Shown here piece by piece: positions 61,197 to 64,000 of a DNA stretch of 64,000 bases. Position numbers and translations under genes: made by a program. Within the stretch, counting starts at the first letter, position 1; every line of letters begins with the position of its first letter. The stretch comes from Tridacna crocea (Eukaryota; Mollusca; Bivalvia; Cardiida; Cardiidae), in contig OX031072.1 of the NCBI GenBank assembly GCA_943736015.1, positions 6,475,501 to 6,539,500 on the forward strand. The letters are read 5' to 3'. The notes beneath the pieces were generated by a model. It was given only the letters and a program-made list of their open reading frames with translations. It was not told the DNA's origin and did no database searches.

Positions 61197-61436
61197 TTAA
61201 TATTTTGCTTTGATGGTACAGTCCAAAAGACAGGGCCATGATGTCACATCTGCAGACGCTCCTGTTCTTACCAAGATCACAAGGTGTGATGGTACCCAGT
61301 CTATATTTAGTACAACTTTGTCTGGCTCCCCAGTGCTCCCTGTTGCTATGGAGGTCAATGGTTCTAAACAGCAGGATGAGTTTGAAGGCAAGCGAAAATG
61401 CATCAAATTTCATCAAATAATTGTAAAACTTTTTTC
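61197..61436. other. Unexplained GC-richer open stretch
   Basis: Open frames overlap here on both strands. The minus frame ends CLLDCTIKAKY and stop, and an acceptor-like TGCTGTTTAG precedes codons for EPLTSIATGSTGEP. I recognise no protein family. It could be a terminal exon, a pseudogene piece or chance. Confidence 0.2.
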
Positions 61437-61663
61437 TTAACTCTTTACCAAACAACAAAATTTCACACTAGTCCAAATTGAAAGCATTTGCAGACGACAA
61501 AATAAATGTCACAGAAAAATGGAAATTTGTTTGGGGAAGGGCAGAAAACATTTTAGGAAAGGGGGAAAAAGGGGGATAGTAGCATTTTCTCCTTTTCCCA
61601 CAATATTTTCGGTAGGCTTCTTTTACCGGATCCTTAAATCCAGCATTTTGTTGAAATGGATAA
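61437..61663 (+). mobile_element. T1 element, decayed stem
   Basis: TTAACTCTTTACCAAAC start. Left stem arm overgrown with G (ggaaagggggaaaaaggggg). Confidence 0.75.
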
Positions 61664-61802
61664 AAAAAATCTTGAGGTAAAAGGCTTTTGGTGAGGTCCA
61701 ATATTTTCTCCTGTACAGGCATAATATGAAGATCTGGATCAAGGCCCATGTTCTTTAAAACATTGTGGGAAAAGAAAAAAAAATAAACTGTTACCATGGA
61801 TA

Positions 61803-62380
61803 ATGTACATCAAGATCAGACATGAAAAGCACCGAGCCCTTGTTCACCAACCACTTTTAATATTATCATCAAGTACACTGTTCCATGAGATACTCTGGCA
61901 TAGAAATAGACATGAAGTAGAGAGTTCTATGTCTTTATGAAACAGTGAAGTGGTCCATTTACTTACATCTTTGCTGACGATTCACTATGCTACTCTACCC
62001 TTGGCGGATCAAGCTTGATTTTTACATTTCCCCCATACGCTTTTTCATTGGATGCTGCCAGCTCTAACTGCAATGAATAAAATCGCTCGTAGCATTTCAT
62101 CTTTGATAAAAATAGAACAAGGTCGCTACATTTCGAATAGAAGGTAAACATGGAAACCCACGTGGATGTCTGCTTATCGCTTCATGTATATTCATAAGCG
62201 GTTTGTAAAACGATATTACACTGGCTTTTAGAAATATGATGTAAGGGGGTAATAACCAGCATCCAAGAGAGGGCGCATCGCAGGAATTTCGAAATCGGGC
62301 TCAATCAGCCAAGGTAAGATCCACGTAGTGATCGTAAACTTGGCTCGCAAAGATGATTTACTTAGTACTGCTTGGATACA
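61803..62380. other. No gene recognised
   Basis: Mixed sequence with a GATC-type fragment at 61803. 61970-62340 is somewhat GC-richer and not repeated in the window. Confidence 0.5.
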
Positions 62381-62383
62381 TTC

Positions 62384-62612
62384 TTCACCCTTTACCTCAC
62401 AATGATGACTTTTAGCGACCATGGGAAACAAGCCTTTAGAAAACATGGTGAGAAAAGGAGAAAATGCTGGTCACCAGCATTTTCTCCTTTTCCCACAAAG
62501 TTTTCAACCCTATTAAAGAAAGGTTGCATCATTTGAGCTGCTATGAAATTGTCGTCTGCAGATGCTTTCAATTTGGAAAGGTCTAAAATTGTACAATGTG
62601 GTTAAGGGTTAA
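62384..62612 (-). mobile_element. T1 element, complete
   Basis: ttcaccctttacctcac to gttaagggttaa. Perfect inner stem with CACC centre. Confidence 0.86.
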
Positions 62613-62856
62613 TCAAATGACCTCCAAGTTTAAACAACTTTCAGAAATAAGACTTTTGAGATCCTACAATAAAGCAAGCCTAGAAAAGAACAACAAGCTC
62701 TTTACCAATCAAGTAATAGATTAGGCCTGTACAAACTGAAAAGAATTGATTGCAGACAATTCTGTATGGCTAAAATGATGAATCAGCAACTCTGTTACAT
62801 CCAAGTCATGATCTAGAATGATTTGAGATTGATCTAATTAATGAATGATTGATTGT

Positions 62857-63110
62857 ATTGTGTCAAACGCCATTTTTAACATTATTTCTATTATATTGCG
62901 GTAGCCAGTGCAACTATCCATGCTTTCCTGGAGTCTCTGTAACTCTTTGCAATAAAATCCAACCTTTTAGGCACACTTGCTTTGCCGTCTGCAAATGCTT
63001 TCAATTTGGATATGTGTCAGTGTTGTTTGTTAAAGACATCAGTTTGTTATCTGCAAGTACTTTCAATACAGAAGAGTCTAAACTTCTGTCATCTGTTGAA
63101 GGGTTAAAAC
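62857..63110. mobile_element. SINE S2 tail fused to T1 A arms
   Basis: attatttctattatattg to tttcctggagtctctg (SINE), then gtaactctttgc and two successive A arm remnants (62985-63040, 63050-63108). Confidence 0.6.
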
Positions 63111-63397
63111 ACAAAATTTTACATACCAAAAATGTCTATCTGTTCTAAAGTTACGTTACAAAAAAAATATAAATTTTTCAGATCCTGACACGCCCTTGAC
63201 CTTGTGTGAGAAGGTGAAGGTCACATCTCTCATCATCTTCTTGTATGGAATGTTTGTGATTGCTGCAATTTTGGCCAGCGTATACAACTGAACTTTCATC
63301 ACGACGTCTTCCATTGGACGTTATAAACCCTCACAGTGCCTTTCACAACTTAAGTTTCACAACTTAAGTTTCTTTTGCGGCCTTTGTAGATCAAGAT

Positions 63398-63570
63398 GAG
63401 ACTTTTAACAACCCTAAGAGAGAAAGCTTTGGAAAGCATTGAGAGAAAAAAAAGAAAATGCTGGAGACCAGCATTTTCATCTTTTCCCACAATGTTTTCT
63501 ACCCAACCCAAAACAAAATGTCAGTTCTTGAATTACTTTTATTTTGTTGTCTGTAAATGCTTTCAATGAC
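63398..63570 (-). mobile_element. T1 element, truncated
   Basis: acttttaacaaccctaag B arm, stem with gagacc centre, start of A arm. A second A arm piece lies at 63585-63620. Confidence 0.68.
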
Positions 63571-63934
63571 TTTTTTTCTGTTTTCTGCAAAATGCTTTCA
63601 ATTTGAAATAGTCTGAGATGTTAAAAAACATTTAATTACACATAATTGGGTCTTTTTTCTAAACTACAAACGCCAGTCTGTGAATGTAATATTGGTATTC
63701 TGTAGATCAGCAAATTTTTATAAACTAGATATTTTTATGAACATTTTAATGAAAATTTTTATAAAATCATATATATAATGGCAGTTTGTACAGAAATTTC
63801 TTAACACATAAAAGCCAATCTTGGTTGAAAATATTGTTACATTAGGAGATAGATTACATTCCATTGCTTGTAAAACAAGAAAACTGCATATGGGAGCCAA
63901 TACTCTGCTGCAGCTCTTGGGTTCATCTTTGAAG

Positions 63935-64000
63935 GAGTAGAAAACATGGAGGGAAATGAAGAAAATACTGTTCACCAGTGTTTTTTCAAGGCCTCAGGGT
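63935..64000 (+). mobile_element. T1 element cut by the window edge
   Basis: Degenerate stem gaagaaaatactgttcacc followed by cctcagggt of the B arm. Confidence 0.5.

Noticed and set aside
61197-61436. Exosome RRP42-type (EXOSC7) exon
   Set aside because: A few residues (VPxxLV, LLDCTIKA) looked suggestive, but order and spacing do not fit the family.
42-62612. CRISPR-like array of regularly spaced palindromes
   Set aside because: Spacing is irregular, elements are ~230 bp with TTAA ends, and the genome is clearly eukaryotic.
1-64000. Dozens of 60-130 codon open frames containing ENIVGKGENAGYQHFLLFPQCF-like peptides
   Set aside because: They are translations of the T1-T3 palindrome and arms, occur on both strands, and vary by frameshift from copy to copy.

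Overview
This window is AT-rich animal nuclear DNA, most probably from a bivalve mollusc. It has spliced GT-AG exons with large introns, tRNA-derived SINEs, and repeat types typical of clams and oysters. I see only one gene I can defend. No species can be named from the sequence alone.

Gene: the minus strand from 31711 down to 18618 carries ten exons of the mitochondrial 2-oxoglutarate/malate carrier (SLC25A11). The splice phases join without a break into a complete 318-residue protein. Its introns are packed with transposable elements. Two overlapping ERR-type half-sites lie just upstream of the start codon.

Repeats: the rest is dominated by one group of short DNA transposons, here called T1, T2 and T3. 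They are about 200-235 bp, end in TTAA followed by CYCWTTACCA, and hold a nearly perfect ~60-bp central palindrome. About 75 substantial copies plus many fragments occur in 64 kb by eye. Nested insertions and empty sites show TTAA target duplication, which points to a piggyBac-like mobilising enzyme. The T1, T2 and T3 stems differ from one another symmetrically on both arms, so the palindrome is being maintained or copied arm to arm.

Layout: 1-18600 is gene-free repeat mosaic with a 24-bp minisatellite at 16.2 kb. 18618-31711 is the carrier gene. Intron 5 (23529-25990) holds a compound LTR insertion (24591-25947). Its right half is a miniature LTR retroelement (TRIM) whose 195-bp LTRs each contain a tRNA-like pol III cassette. 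Intron 1 (29261-31628) holds a 1142-bp hAT-like element inserted in a T2/T3 element. 32-34.7 kb is again repeat mosaic. 34.8-57.5 kb is a degenerate five-unit tandem segmental duplication (units 2.6-7 kb), each unit carrying a ~515-bp terminal-inverted-repeat element. 57.5-64 kb is repeat mosaic with one unexplained GC-richer open stretch near 61.2 kb.

The short open frames spread over the window are almost all translations of the T1-T3 palindromes and are not genes. Coordinates of degenerate copies are accurate to about 10 bp. Copy counts are by eye.
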